In this document: positions 1-8,030 of the stretch, piece by piece | How the letters are laid out: each line of letters opens with the position of its first letter | Position numbering within the stretch: position 1 is the stretch's first letter | Source: Brevundimonas sp. | GTDB taxonomy: Bacteria; Pseudomonadota; Alphaproteobacteria; Caulobacterales; Caulobacteraceae | Assembly: GCF_013823285.1 (NCBI RefSeq) | Contig: NZ_PNLV01000006.1 | Location: 1 to 51,434, forward strand | DNA length: 51,434 nucleotides | Direction of reading: 5' to 3' | Program-made: the position numbers and the translations under genes | Notes under the pieces: model-generated | The model's input: the letters and a program-made list of their open reading frames with translations, nothing else | What the model was told of the DNA's origin: nothing | The model's database searches: none

Positions 1-1486
1 CCGGGGTGCGGTGGCGCGCGAGATAGGGGTGATAGGGATGCCCCTCGCCCAGCCGGTTCTCCTCGATCCAGCGGATGAAGGTCCCGTCGGCGCTGTACAG
101 GCCGCTGCGGCTGGGCGCCGTGGGATCGGAATAATTGCCCACGAAGGCCGTGGCCGGCCCGTTCATGTTCACGCTCCACCAGCCGCCCTCGGGAGTCACG
201 GGCGTCGGCGCCCCGCCATCCAGGGTGGTGCGCCACAGGCGCTGTTCGATGGGCAGTTCGCGCGCGGCGACGTCCGTGATTTCGAACGAGGCGGTGAAGA
301 AGACCTCGCCCGTCTCCCCGTTGATCCCCTCCAGGGATTTCACCGCCCAGTCGCCGTCGGTGATCTGGCGCACCAGGGTCCCGTCGGCCTCGTACAGATA
401 CAGATGCCGCCAGCCATCCTCTTCGCTGGACCAGACGAAGCGGCCGTCCTCCAGCGCGCGGAAGTCGTGGGTCAGGCCGACCCAGGCGTCGTCGGTCTGG
501 GTCACGATGACCCGACTCTCGCCCGTGGCCGGATCCACGGCCAGCAGGTCCAGGGTCTGCTGGTCCCGCGACTGGCGCTGCACATAGAGCACGCCCCCGT
601 CGGCCGACCAGTTCACGCGGGCCAGATAGATGTCGTCATTCTCGCCCAGGTCCACCTCGATCCGCTGGCCCGAGGCCACGTCATGGATGAACAGGTCGAC
701 GATGGCGTTCGGCCGCCCGGCGCGGGGGTAGCGTTGCTCGATGGTGGTGGCGCCGCCGCCCTGGATGTCCAGGCGCGGGATCACGTCGACCGTGCTCTCG
801 TCCACGCGGGTCAGGGCGATGCGGGCCTCGTCCGGGCTCCACCAGTAGCCGGTGTCCCGGTCCATCTCCTCCTGGGCGATGAACTCGGCCGTGGCCCAGG
901 TGATCAGGCCGTCGCCGTCGGTGGTGACCGCGCGCTCGTCGCCGCCGGCCAGCGGCTGGATGTACAGGTTCTCGTCGCGCACCCACGAGGCCCAGGTTCC
1001 CTGCGGCGACACCTTGGCGTCGATCTCGTCGCCCTCGGTCTCGGTCAGGCGGCGCACCTCGCCATTGCGATCGGCCAGGAAGATGTCGCCTTCCAGCGGG
1101 GCCAGAATGTAGCGGCCCTGCTCGTCCCACGAATACTCCACCACCCCGCGCTGGCTGATGCGCATGCGTTCGCGCCGCGCGATCTCGGCCTCGGACAGTT
1201 CGCCGGCGTCCGGGACCAACGCTCGCGCGTCGATCAGCTTGTAGGGTTCGCCCTCGCCGGTGGGCGCGGCCCACAGGTCGAGGGTGTTCACGTCATCCTC
1301 GCGCGAGCGCAGGAAAGCCACCAGCTCGCCGTCCGGCGACAGGCTGACCCCCCGAGCCACCGGGCCGTTCAGGCTGGGGTCAGCGAAAACCCGCTCGGGG
1401 GTCAGGACCGGGGCGGCCGCATCAATCGACTGGGCGAAGGCGGGCGGGGCGATAAGCAGGCTCGAGGCCAGAAGCAATGTGCGCAT
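1..1486 (-). CDS. Exported S9 (DPP4-like) peptidase, N-terminal part, runs off the window
   Basis: The ATG at 1486 opens a frame that stays open to the window edge, giving about 495 residues of N-terminal sequence. It starts with a Sec-type signal peptide (MRTLLLASSLLIAPPAFAQ) and continues as a WD/beta-propeller-like region. Phrases such as SPDGELVAFLRSRED, EYSWDEQGRYILAP and WWSPDEARIALTRVDES are typical of the DPP4 N-terminal domain (PF00930). The alpha/beta hydrolase domain with the Ser-Asp-His triad lies beyond base 1, so catalytic competence cannot be judged. The family cleaves dipeptides from peptides, often after proline, in the periplasm. It is divergent from the flavodoxin reductase gene at 1629. 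Family confidence is high; substrate is unknown. Confidence 0.9.
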   Translation of the reverse strand, partial: MRTLLLASSLLIAPPAFAQSIDAAAPVLTPERVFADPSLNGPVARGVSLSPDGELVAFLRSREDDVNTLDLWAAPTGEGEPYKLIDARALVPDAGELSEAEIARRERMRISQRGVVEYSWDEQGRYILAPLEGDIFLADRNGEVRRLTETEGDEIDAKVSPQGTWASWVRDENLYIQPLAGGDERAVTTDGDGLITWATAEFIAQEEMDRDTGYWWSPDEARIALTRVDESTVDVIPRLDIQGGGATTIEQRYPRAGRPNAIVDLFIHDVASGQRIEVDLGENDDIYLARVNWSADGGVLYVQRQSRDQQTLDLLAVDPATGESRVIVTQTDDAWVGLTHDFRALEDGRFVWSSEEDGWRHLYLYEADGTLVRQITDGDWAVKSLEGINGETGEVFFTASFEITDVAARELPIEQRLWRTTLDGGAPTPVTPEGGWWSVNMNGPATAFVGNYSDPTAPSRSGLYSADGTFIRWIEENRLGEGHPYHPYLARHRTP

Positions 1487-1628
1487 GGCGGCCAAGCTAG
1501 CGGCTCAGCGCCCCGTGACAACTGTTTCCGCGCCGACGGCGGAATAAGAATGGGTATCCGTCCCCCGCAGAAAATGTCGCGCCCGCGAACCTTTCGCATC
1601 CCCGGCGAAGGGCTTAAGTCGGAGCCCC

Positions 1629-2444
1629 ATGACCGACACTCTCGCCGTCGCCGCAAAGCCCGCCAAACCCAGCCCGTATCACGAGGCCGAGGTGCTGTGG
1701 GTGAAACACTGGACCGACCAGCTGTTCAGCTTCGGCCTGTCGCGCGCCGAGGACTTCCGCTTCCGCTCCGGCGAGTTCGTGATGATCGGCCTGCCCACCG
1801 AGACGGGCAAGCCGCTGGTGCGCGCCTATTCGGTGGCCAGCCCCTTCTGGGCCGAGGAGCTGGAGTTCTTCTCCATCAAGGTGGCGGATGGGCCCCTCAC
1901 CTCGCGGCTGCAGAAGATTCAGCCCGGCGACACGGTGGTGGTGGGCAAGAAGCCCACGGGCACCCTGGTGCTGGACGCCCTGACCGGCGGCGAGCGACTG
2001 CACCTGATCGGCACGGGCACCGGCCTGGCGCCCTGGCTGTCCGTGGCCCGCGAGCCCGAGACCTACTCCCGCTTCGGCCGGGTGATCGTGACCCACACGG
2101 TGCGCAAAGCCGAGGATCTGGCCTATCGCGAATTCTTCGAGGGCGGCATCCACGAGGACCCGCTGATCGGCGATGAGGCGAAGGCCCAGTTGACCTACTA
2201 TCCCACCGTCACGCGCGAGCCGTTTCACAATGCGGGCCGCATCACCGACCGCATCCGCTCGGGCGATTATTTCCGCGATCTGGGTCTTGAGCAGGGCTTC
2301 GATCCGGGCAAGGACCGCGTCATGCTGTGCGGCTCCATGGCCATGATCAAGGAGACGGCCGAGCTGCTGGAAGGCTACGGCCTGAGGGAAGGCTCCAACG
2401 CCGAACCCGGCGATTTCGTGCTGGAACGGGCCTTCGTGGGCTGA
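1629..2444 (+). CDS. fpr: Ferredoxin--NADP(+) reductase
   Basis: A 271-residue protein, normal for the bacterial FNR family. It transfers electrons between NADPH and ferredoxin or flavodoxin in the cytoplasm, supporting redox defence and Fe-S biosynthesis. Visible motifs are the FAD-binding VRAYSVASP near residues 60-70, the NADP-binding GTGTGLAPWLSV near residue 130, and a C-terminal VLERAFVG, resembling the aromatic or valine-ended tails of this class. The start is the ATG at 1629; no earlier in-frame start gives family-like sequence. The promoter is probably in the 142-bp divergent spacer to the peptidase gene. Nothing in the context gives a dedicated partner. Confidence 0.93.
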   Translation: MTDTLAVAAKPAKPSPYHEAEVLWVKHWTDQLFSFGLSRAEDFRFRSGEFVMIGLPTETGKPLVRAYSVASPFWAEELEFFSIKVADGPLTSRLQKIQPGDTVVVGKKPTGTLVLDALTGGERLHLIGTGTGLAPWLSVAREPETYSRFGRVIVTHTVRKAEDLAYREFFEGGIHEDPLIGDEAKAQLTYYPTVTREPFHNAGRITDRIRSGDYFRDLGLEQGFDPGKDRVMLCGSMAMIKETAELLEGYGLREGSNAEPGDFVLERAFVG

Positions 2445-2493
2445 CCGGGCTTGGCGGGCGCGGCCCCCTCCCCTGGAGCCTGATCGGTTGAGG

Positions 2494-2610
2494 TGAAATC
2501 GCTTCGCGATTTCGCCGATGCCGTGAATGAGGCTCCGGATAAAAGCGAGAGCATGATTCACGCTTCTGTCGGAACCGCACAGCGGTTCCGTCCGAAACGA
2601 TCATGCTCTA
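2494..2610. repeat. Palindromic intergenic element (three nested or adjacent hairpins)
   Basis: Three inverted repeats lie in the fpr-chorismate mutase spacer. First, 2495-2502 pairs with 2506-2513 around loop TTC. Second, outer arms AGAGCATGAT (2548-2557) and ATCATGCTCT (2600-2609) enclose a third, GGAACCGC (2571-2578) pairing with GCGGTTCC (2582-2589). The AGAGCATGAT...ATCATGCTCT frame resembles dispersed palindromic repeats common in alphaproteobacterial intergenic regions (known generally; family not verified here). It ends 11 bases before the next start codon, so it forms most of that gene's leader. Confidence 0.7.
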
Positions 2611-2621
2611 AAGCCGGGGCC

Positions 2622-2954
2622 ATGACCGCGCCGAACTCCGTCTCCATCGACCCTCGCACCCCGCCCGAAGACTGCACCGACATGGCCCAGGTGCGCGACG
2701 GGGTCGACGCTCTCGACCGCGCCCTGGTCACCCTGCTGGCCGAGCGGCAGCGCTACATGGAGGCCGCCGCGCGCATCAAGCCCAGCCGCGACGTGGTCCA
2801 CGACGACTGGCGCATCGAGGACGTGGTGACCAAGGTGCTGGCCGCATCTGAAGAGGCAGGCCTCTCCCCCGCCATCGCCGAGCCCGTCTGGCGCAAGCTG
2901 ATCGCCCAGTGCATCGCCCATGAATTCGGGGTGTGGGACAGGACGCGGACGTAA
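2622..2954 (+). CDS. Chorismate mutase, AroQ type
   Basis: A 110-residue single-domain chorismate mutase of the AroQ fold (PF01817). It converts chorismate to prephenate, the first committed step to phenylalanine and tyrosine. Family features include VRDGVDALDRALVTLLAERQ (helix 1 with its conserved Arg, Asp and the RQ pair), RIKPSRDVV, and WRKLIAQCIAHE in the last helix. I chose ATG 2622 because upstream in-frame sequence is the palindromic repeat at 2494-2610 and is not protein-like. No prephenate dehydratase or dehydrogenase domain is attached. It is flanked on both sides by palindromic repeats, so it is probably transcribed alone. Confidence 0.9.
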   Translation: MTAPNSVSIDPRTPPEDCTDMAQVRDGVDALDRALVTLLAERQRYMEAAARIKPSRDVVHDDWRIEDVVTKVLAASEEAGLSPAIAEPVWRKLIAQCIAHEFGVWDRTRT

Positions 2955-3133
2955 CTCCCTCTCCCGTTGGGAGAGGGCTGTGCGCAGCGGCTTGCGAAGC
3001 AGCCGCTCCTTCGCGCACAGGGTGAGGGTTCGGTGGCCGCCTCCTGGAAACACCCGCGCCTCATCCCCCGCGCAAGAACCTTCGCGCTGCGCGCTCCGGT
3101 GCGCGGGTCCCCCTTCTCCCACCGGGAGAAGGG
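2955..3133. repeat. Composite palindromic block with hairpins at both ends
   Basis: This block fills the whole space between two convergent genes. The left hairpin is CCCTCTCCC (2957-2965) pairing with GGGAGAGGG (2969-2977). Next comes a two-step stem, GTGCGC-AGCGGCT (2980-2992) with AGCCGCT (3001-3007) and GCGCAC (3013-3018), followed by AGGGTGAGGG. The right hairpin is CCCTTCTCCC (3111-3120) pairing with GGGAGAAGGG (3124-3133), directly abutting the ligase stop codon. Either end hairpin could act as a terminator. The order hairpin, second GC-rich hairpin, GGxGAGGG tract parallels the terminal repeats of the DUF559 elements at 6825 and 9602. Confidence 0.75.
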
Positions 3134-4741
3134 TCAGGCATTCAGCATCCGCTCCAGCGTCGCCAGTTCGTCCGCCTCCTTTGACGGCTTGTCCCAGCGG
3201 ATGCGGCTGATGCGGGGAAAGCGCATGGCGACGCCGGACTTGTGGCGTTTCGACCGCTGCAGCCCCTCGAAGGCCACCTCCAGCACCAGACCGAACTCGC
3301 GGTCCGCCCGCACGGCGCGCACGGGGCCGAAGCGGTCGGTGGTGTGGTCGCGCACGAACTTGTCCAGCTGCTTCAGCTCCTCGTCGGTGAAGCCGAAATA
3401 GGCCTTGCCCACCGGGGTCAGCACATGGGCGCCGTCGGCGTCCTCCACCCAGACGCCGAAGGTGTAGTCGGAATAGAAGCTGGACCGCTTGCCGTGGCCG
3501 CGCTGGGCGTACATCAGCACCGCGTCAATCAGGTGCGGATCGCGCTTCCACTTGAACCACGGCCCCCTGGGGCGCCCGGCCTCGTAGGTGCTGTCCAGCC
3601 GCTTCAGCATCAGGCCTTCGGCGATGGCGGGATCGCCCGGCGGCGGCGCGAGGCGCAGGGCGGCGAGCTCTTCCCACGTATCGAACGGCTGGATCGGCGA
3701 CAGGTCGATGCGGTTCGATCCCGCCGCCGCCACGAACGCCTCCAGCCGCGCGCGGCGCTCCGCGAACGGCAGCCCGCGCAAATCCTCGCCCCCCGCCGCC
3801 AGCAGGTCGTAGGCCCGTACCCCGGCGGGGTTGGCGGCCACCAGCTTCGCATCCACCGTCTTGCGGTTCAGCCGCTGCTGGAGGTCTCCGAACGAGGCCA
3901 CCTGCCCGTCGCGCATGACCAGCAGTTCCCCGTCGATCACGCCCTCATAGGTCAGGGCCTCCAGCACGTCTGGAAAGGCGCCGGAGATGTCCTCGCCCGT
4001 GCGGCTGTAGAGCCGCTTCACCCCGCCCTCGGACACCGCCTGCACGCGGATGCCGTCCCATTTCCACTCCGCGGCGTAGGCGGCCGGGTCCAGCTTCGGC
4101 AGGTCGGTCGCCTCGTCCAGCGGCTGGGCCAGCATGACGGGGCGGAAGCGGCCGTGGGCGTCGGTGGAGGGCCGCTCCGCCTTGCCCTCCAGCCAGGCGA
4201 ACAGGTCGGCGTAGGGCGGTTCCTGTGCGTGCCAGACCTCCTGGATGTCGGCCACCGCGACCCCGCCGAAGTCCGCCGCCGCCTGCCACGCCAGCCGGGC
4301 CGAGACGCCGACGCGCAGGCCGCCGGTCAGCAGCTTCAGCAGGGCCCAGCGCCCGTCGGCGTCCAGCGCGTCCAGCCAGCCTTCCAGCAGCCCCTGCACC
4401 TCGCCGCGTTTGGCATGGGTCAGGGCGTCGATGACCTCGGACAGCTCCGGCTCGCGGTTGGCGCCGTGGCGGGCGGGCCAGATCAGGGCCACGGTCTCGG
4501 CCAGATCGCCCACATAGTCATAGGACAGGCGGAACAGCTCCGGATCGACCCTGCCCTCCACCGCCTGACGAATCATGGCGGGCTTGGCGGCCTTGAACGA
4601 CAGGGCCCCGGTCAGGGCCGCCAGCGCCCAGCCCCGGTCCGGGTCCGGGGCGTCCACCAGATGGTCCCGCATCAGGGTCAGCTTGGCGTTGCGCGACGCG
4701 GTCATGGACAGCCGGTCCAGCAGGGTGGCGAAGGCGCGCAT
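3134..4741 (-). CDS. ATP-dependent DNA ligase of the ligase-associated DNA-damage cluster
   Basis: A 535-residue ATP-dependent ligase. The adenylation motif EWKWDGIRVQ places the catalytic lysine near residue 227, followed by SRTGEDIS, GVIDGELLVM (motif III), and LMLKRLDS / WFKWKRD (motifs IV and V). An N-terminal domain of about 200 residues precedes the catalytic core, as in LigB/PP_1105-type bacterial enzymes. These seal nicks during repair rather than replication, and homologues are linked to cisplatin-type damage response. Its ATG overlaps the stop of the upstream exonuclease gene by one base (TGATG), indicating coupled translation. The usual Lhr-like helicase and phosphoesterase partners are not in this window. 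Confidence 0.93.
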   Translation of the reverse strand: MRAFATLLDRLSMTASRNAKLTLMRDHLVDAPDPDRGWALAALTGALSFKAAKPAMIRQAVEGRVDPELFRLSYDYVGDLAETVALIWPARHGANREPELSEVIDALTHAKRGEVQGLLEGWLDALDADGRWALLKLLTGGLRVGVSARLAWQAAADFGGVAVADIQEVWHAQEPPYADLFAWLEGKAERPSTDAHGRFRPVMLAQPLDEATDLPKLDPAAYAAEWKWDGIRVQAVSEGGVKRLYSRTGEDISGAFPDVLEALTYEGVIDGELLVMRDGQVASFGDLQQRLNRKTVDAKLVAANPAGVRAYDLLAAGGEDLRGLPFAERRARLEAFVAAAGSNRIDLSPIQPFDTWEELAALRLAPPPGDPAIAEGLMLKRLDSTYEAGRPRGPWFKWKRDPHLIDAVLMYAQRGHGKRSSFYSDYTFGVWVEDADGAHVLTPVGKAYFGFTDEELKQLDKFVRDHTTDRFGPVRAVRADREFGLVLEVAFEGLQRSKRHKSGVAMRFPRISRIRWDKPSKEADELATLERMLNA

Positions 4742-5799
4742 CAGCCGTCGGCCTCCCCGCCCGGCTCTGGACCGCCCATGTCCTCGTCGTCCTCGTCCTC
4801 ATAGCCCACCAGATGCAGGGCCCGGGCGTTCAGGCCGTTCAGCGCGGCCCAGCGACACAGGGCGTCGTCCCGCCCGTGGGTGATCCAGACCTGATCGGGC
4901 ATCAACTCGGTCAGGGTGTCGGTCAACTCGTCCCAGTCGGCGTGGTCGGACAGGATCAGCGGCAGCTCCACCCCTCGTTGCCGCGCGCGGGCCCGCACCC
5001 GCATCCAGCCCGAGGCGAAGGCCGTGACCGGATCGGGAAAGCGGCGACTCCACCGGTCCGCGATGGCCGAGGGCGGGGCCACCACGATCTTCCCCGCGAA
5101 GTCGGCCTTTGATCCGGTGGCGGGCGCCAGCGGCCCCAGATCGACGCCGTAATGTTCGTACAGCCGGTTCAGCCGCTCCAGCGCGCCGTGGACGTAGATG
5201 GCCTCGTCATAGCCCGCCTCGCGCAGCAGGCGGATCACCCGTTGCGCCTTGCCCAGGGCATAGGCCCCGACCAGATGGGCCCGGTCCGGAAATTGGCCCA
5301 CGGACTTCAGCAGATGGCCGATCTCGCCCGCGTCGGGCGGATGGCGGAACACGGGCAATCCAAACGTCGCCTCGGTGATGAAGACGTCGCAGGGCACCGG
5401 CTCGAACAGGGCGCAGGTGGGGTCGCGCCGCCGCTTGTAGTCACCGGACGCCACCACGGTCAGACCGCGATGGCTCAACACCGCCTGGGCCGAGCCCAGC
5501 ACATGGCCGGCGGGGGCGAACCCCACGGACACGCCATTGACCTCGGCGGTCTCGCCGTAGGCCAGCCCCTGGGTGCGCCCGGCGAAATCCTTGCCGTAAC
5601 GCTCGCCCATGATGGCCAGGGTCTCGGGGGTGGCCAGCACCGATCCGTGCCCGGCCCGCGCATGGTCCGCATGGCCGTGGGTGATGACGGCCCTGTCCAC
5701 GGGCCCCGGCGGATCGATGTAGAAATCGCCCGGCTCGCACCACAGGCCCCTCGGTGTGGGGCGCAGCAGGGCTTCGGGCTTCAGGGCTGACGGCGGCAT
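4741..5799 (-). CDS. Ligase-associated DNA damage response exonuclease (MBL fold)
   Basis: A 352-residue metallo-beta-lactamase-fold nuclease related to Ysh1/CPSF-73/SNM1. The zinc motif is THGHADHARAG near residues 40-50, with SGDYKRRRDPT and the FITEATFG segment typical of the beta-CASP-like group. Late histidines occur in ILSDHADWDEL and ITHGR. In other bacteria this family sits with the ATP-dependent ligase and a DEXH helicase. Here it is translationally coupled to the ligase immediately downstream. It probably trims DNA ends for repair; polarity and substrate are not shown by sequence. The C-terminal tail (GYEDEDDEDMGG) is strongly acidic. Confidence 0.92.
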   Translation of the reverse strand: MPPSALKPEALLRPTPRGLWCEPGDFYIDPPGPVDRAVITHGHADHARAGHGSVLATPETLAIMGERYGKDFAGRTQGLAYGETAEVNGVSVGFAPAGHVLGSAQAVLSHRGLTVVASGDYKRRRDPTCALFEPVPCDVFITEATFGLPVFRHPPDAGEIGHLLKSVGQFPDRAHLVGAYALGKAQRVIRLLREAGYDEAIYVHGALERLNRLYEHYGVDLGPLAPATGSKADFAGKIVVAPPSAIADRWSRRFPDPVTAFASGWMRVRARARQRGVELPLILSDHADWDELTDTLTELMPDQVWITHGRDDALCRWAALNGLNARALHLVGYEDEDDEDMGGPEPGGEADG

Positions 5800-5839
5800 G
5801 GCGTGATCATAAGGCGCCTTTGGCCAAGCCGTTCCCGGC

Positions 5840-6787
5840 TCACCCCACCAGCATCCGCCCGGCGCCCATGTCCAGGATCAGGCGGTCGTCGTGGAACAGC
5901 CCCATGCCCGCCAGCACCGCCGGCACGCCCGGCAGGGCGCTGCGCGGATAGGCGTGCACCTCCACATCCTCATAGAGGCGTTCGCCCAGGGTCAAGGTGC
6001 GGGCCGTGACCACCTGGCCCGCCAGCACGCCGCCCAGTACGATGCTCGACGCCTCGCGCGCCTCGCGGCCGTCCAGCAGCCCCGCCGCCTCGGCCGTCTC
6101 CATGTTAAGGCTCAGGGCGGGCGAGGCGCCGGTGTCCACCACCGCGTCCAGCACCGCGCCCTCCACCGACACCTGGGTCATCAGGGACCGACCCTCACGC
6201 GTGGCGGGCAGAACCTGGGCGTCCGGCGGCGCCACGGCCGCCAGGTCACGCCCAAAACGCAGGCGGCGGCGCGGGAAATCGATATCCAGCGCCATGCGAC
6301 TCAGCACGTCATAGCCCACGATCAACCGGGTGTTCAGGCCGCTGGACGCCAGCGGGCCCAGATCCAGCACCCCCGCCGTCAGGCCGTTCAGGGTCATCCA
6401 GCCCAGCCGCACATCCGCATTGACCGCATGGCCCAGCTGCGCCCCGCCGCCCAGTCCATAGGCGATCTGGGGCGGACCGAGGCGACGTGGCAGATCCAGT
6501 TCCTCGGCCAGGGTGGCGTCCAACACTGACCGCTGGGCCCCGCTGTCGATCAGGGCGTCCACGGCCGTGTCGCCGATCATGGCGCGGGTCGAGACGAACA
6601 GGCGATGCTCCGTGGCGAAGGCCAGCCAGCCGCTGGTCCCATCCTCGGCGAAGGTCGCGCCCGGCCCCGGCCAGAACAGTTTCTCCCGCGCCCACCACGC
6701 CGCCGCCCCCGCTGCACCCAGGAGCCCCAGGCTGGTCAGGACAGAACGGCGCGATCGGCCGCGGGAGCGGGAGGGGGAATGATTCAT
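5840..6787 (-). CDS. Exported retropepsin-like aspartyl protease, two tandem domains
   Basis: A 315-residue protein with two aspartyl-protease half-domains (PF13650 type). The active-site triads are ALIDSGAQRS near residue 88 and AVVDTGASPAL near residue 220. The DSG/DTG pairing may make an intramolecular pepsin-like active site. The N-terminus, RGRSRRSVLTSLGLLGAAG, has a twin-arginine pattern and a hydrophobic stretch, suggesting Tat export or membrane anchoring. I chose ATG 6787 because it places this signal at the N-terminus; upstream frame enters the DUF559 element's border. The function is unknown; family members may clip envelope proteins. It ends 40 bases from the exonuclease start, possibly the same transcription direction. 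Confidence 0.85.
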   Translation of the reverse strand: MNHSPSRSRGRSRRSVLTSLGLLGAAGAAAWWAREKLFWPGPGATFAEDGTSGWLAFATEHRLFVSTRAMIGDTAVDALIDSGAQRSVLDATLAEELDLPRRLGPPQIAYGLGGGAQLGHAVNADVRLGWMTLNGLTAGVLDLGPLASSGLNTRLIVGYDVLSRMALDIDFPRRRLRFGRDLAAVAPPDAQVLPATREGRSLMTQVSVEGAVLDAVVDTGASPALSLNMETAEAAGLLDGREAREASSIVLGGVLAGQVVTARTLTLGERLYEDVEVHAYPRSALPGVPAVLAGMGLFHDDRLILDMGAGRMLVG

Positions 6788-6824
6788 GGACAAGACGTGA
6801 TCTATAATGCGCGAGGCGCAAATA

Positions 6825-7317
6825 TTCTCCTCCCCATTCATGGGGAGGGGGACCGCGCCCGCAGGGCGTGGTGGAGGGGGCGGCCAGGTGGCGGACAGCA
6901 AATCCCATGAGCGCGCACGGCGGTTCCGCCGCGAACTGACCCCGCCAGAAGCCCGGCTGTACGTCGCACTCAGAGGCCGAAAACTGCGCGGACTGAAGTT
7001 CCGCCGCCAGCACCCGATCGGGCCGTACATTCTGGACTTTTACTGCGCCGCCGCGAAGTTGGCGGTCGAGGTGGACGGCGCCTCGCACCTGACCGCGGAG
7101 CGCGGCGCCCACGATGAACGCCGGACGGAATGGCTGGCCCGGCAGGGCGTCAAGGTCATGCGGATCGCCGCGTCCGATGTGCGGGATCACCTGGTGGATG
7201 TGCTGGGCTGGATCGGAGATGCGGCCGAGGCGCGTTTGCCTGAACCTCCCGGCCGCCCCCTCCACCACGCGGGCTGAGTCGCCCGCGCGGTCCCCCTCCC
7301 CGCGAGCGGGGAGGAGA
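6825..7317 (+). mobile_element. DUF559 element, copy A (terminal inverted repeats plus one gene)
   Basis: A 493-bp unit with imperfect terminal inverted repeats of about 60 bp (left 6825-6883, right 7253-7317). Each repeat reads inward as TCTCCTCCCC, a short loop, GGGGAGGGGGACCGCGC, a second GC-rich hairpin, then GTGGTGGAGGGGGCGG. The left hairpins are 6829-6836 with 6841-6848, and 6856-6860 with 6864-6868. The right ones are 7268-7274 with 7281-7287, and 7296-7303 with 7306-7313. The only gene inside is the DUF559 nuclease. A second copy in opposite orientation lies at 9602-10097. I see no transposase. Whether the unit moves is inference from its duplication and precise borders. Confidence 0.8.
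6888..7277 (+). CDS. DUF559 endonuclease-domain protein, copy A
   Basis: A 129-residue protein of the DUF559 family, in the VSR-like PD-(D/E)XK nuclease superfamily. Key residues counted from the GTG start are E21 (TPPEARLY), D50 (YILDFYC) and the E61-x-D63 pair (AVEVDG), followed by H67. All look intact. The start is GTG 6888, matching ATG in copy B; the GGAGGGGG ending the left terminal repeat lies 7 bases upstream and is the obvious ribosome-binding site. The last roughly 8 residues (GRPLHHAG) are encoded inside the right terminal repeat. The in vivo substrate is unknown. Role in moving the element, or in defence or repair, is open. Confidence 0.85.
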   Translation: MADSKSHERARRFRRELTPPEARLYVALRGRKLRGLKFRRQHPIGPYILDFYCAAAKLAVEVDGASHLTAERGAHDERRTEWLARQGVKVMRIAASDVRDHLVDVLGWIGDAAEARLPEPPGRPLHHAG

Positions 7318-7323
7318 GAAAGT

Positions 7324-7941
7324 CTAGCGCCCCTTCTTCTTCACCCACATGGCGGCGTCGGCCTCGGCCAGCCAGGTTTCGGCGTCGGGCTGGCCCGCAT
7401 AGGCGCGCACGCCGAACGACCCGCCCAGCGGCACCCGCTCGCCGTCCCACTCGAATCCGTCGGCGTTGAGGGCCTCCAGCAGGCGGCGGGCCTTGTCGCG
7501 GCCTTCCTCGGCCCCGGCGTTCAGCAGCAGCAGGGCGAACTCGTCCCCGCCCAGACGGCCCACGGCGTCGCTTTCGCGAAGGTTGGCCAGCATCAGTTCG
7601 GCCACGCGCTTCAGCGCCGCGTCACCCGCTGGATGGCCCAGGGTGTCGTTCACGCCCTTGAACCCGTCCAGATCCAGATACAGCAACACCGCCGGCACAT
7701 CGTGGCGGCGGCAATAGGCGAGAGTCCGGTGCAGGGCGTCCATGAAACCGCGACGGTTCAGGGCCGGGGTCAGCACATCGTGGTCCGCCGCAGCCTCGGC
7801 CGCCTCGGCTCGGGCGCGCAGGGCCTCGACCTCCGCGCGCAGACGCCGGAGCTCGCCTTCCAGGTCGATCGCGAGCGCACCGCTCACCGGACCCTGACCA
7901 CCGTCGGACACTCCCGAACTCCCGCCGGGGGCGCGACTCAC
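7324..7941 (-). CDS. GGDEF diguanylate cyclase without recognisable sensor
   Basis: A 205-residue protein that should make cyclic di-GMP from two GTP. The active-site motif RLGGDEFALLL is intact, and RESD five residues before it matches the allosteric inhibitory RxxD site, so product feedback is expected. LDLDGFKGVNDTLGH carries metal and substrate residues. The N-terminal 50 residues include a short Ala/Arg/Glu-rich coiled coil (LRRLRAEVEALRARAEAAEAA), probably for dimerisation. There is no membrane segment or sensory domain. The start is GTG 7941. It is divergent from purE and its stop codon lies 6 bases from the border of DUF559 element A. Confidence 0.9.
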   Translation of the reverse strand: MSRAPGGSSGVSDGGQGPVSGALAIDLEGELRRLRAEVEALRARAEAAEAAADHDVLTPALNRRGFMDALHRTLAYCRRHDVPAVLLYLDLDGFKGVNDTLGHPAGDAALKRVAELMLANLRESDAVGRLGGDEFALLLLNAGAEEGRDKARRLLEALNADGFEWDGERVPLGGSFGVRAYAGQPDAETWLAEADAAMWVKKKGR

Positions 7942-8030
7942 CCCCGTTTACGGAGCCGATGCTACCGCACCCGGTTGCTCACGCAACGCCGGTCCTATAA
8001 GCCCGCTCTTTCCTTGACGTCGGAGGGTTC

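Noticed and set aside
11-2176. A 721-codon plus-strand frame at the window start
   Set aside because: It overlaps the DPP4-like gene on the other strand and the fpr gene in another frame, and is compositionally a shadow.
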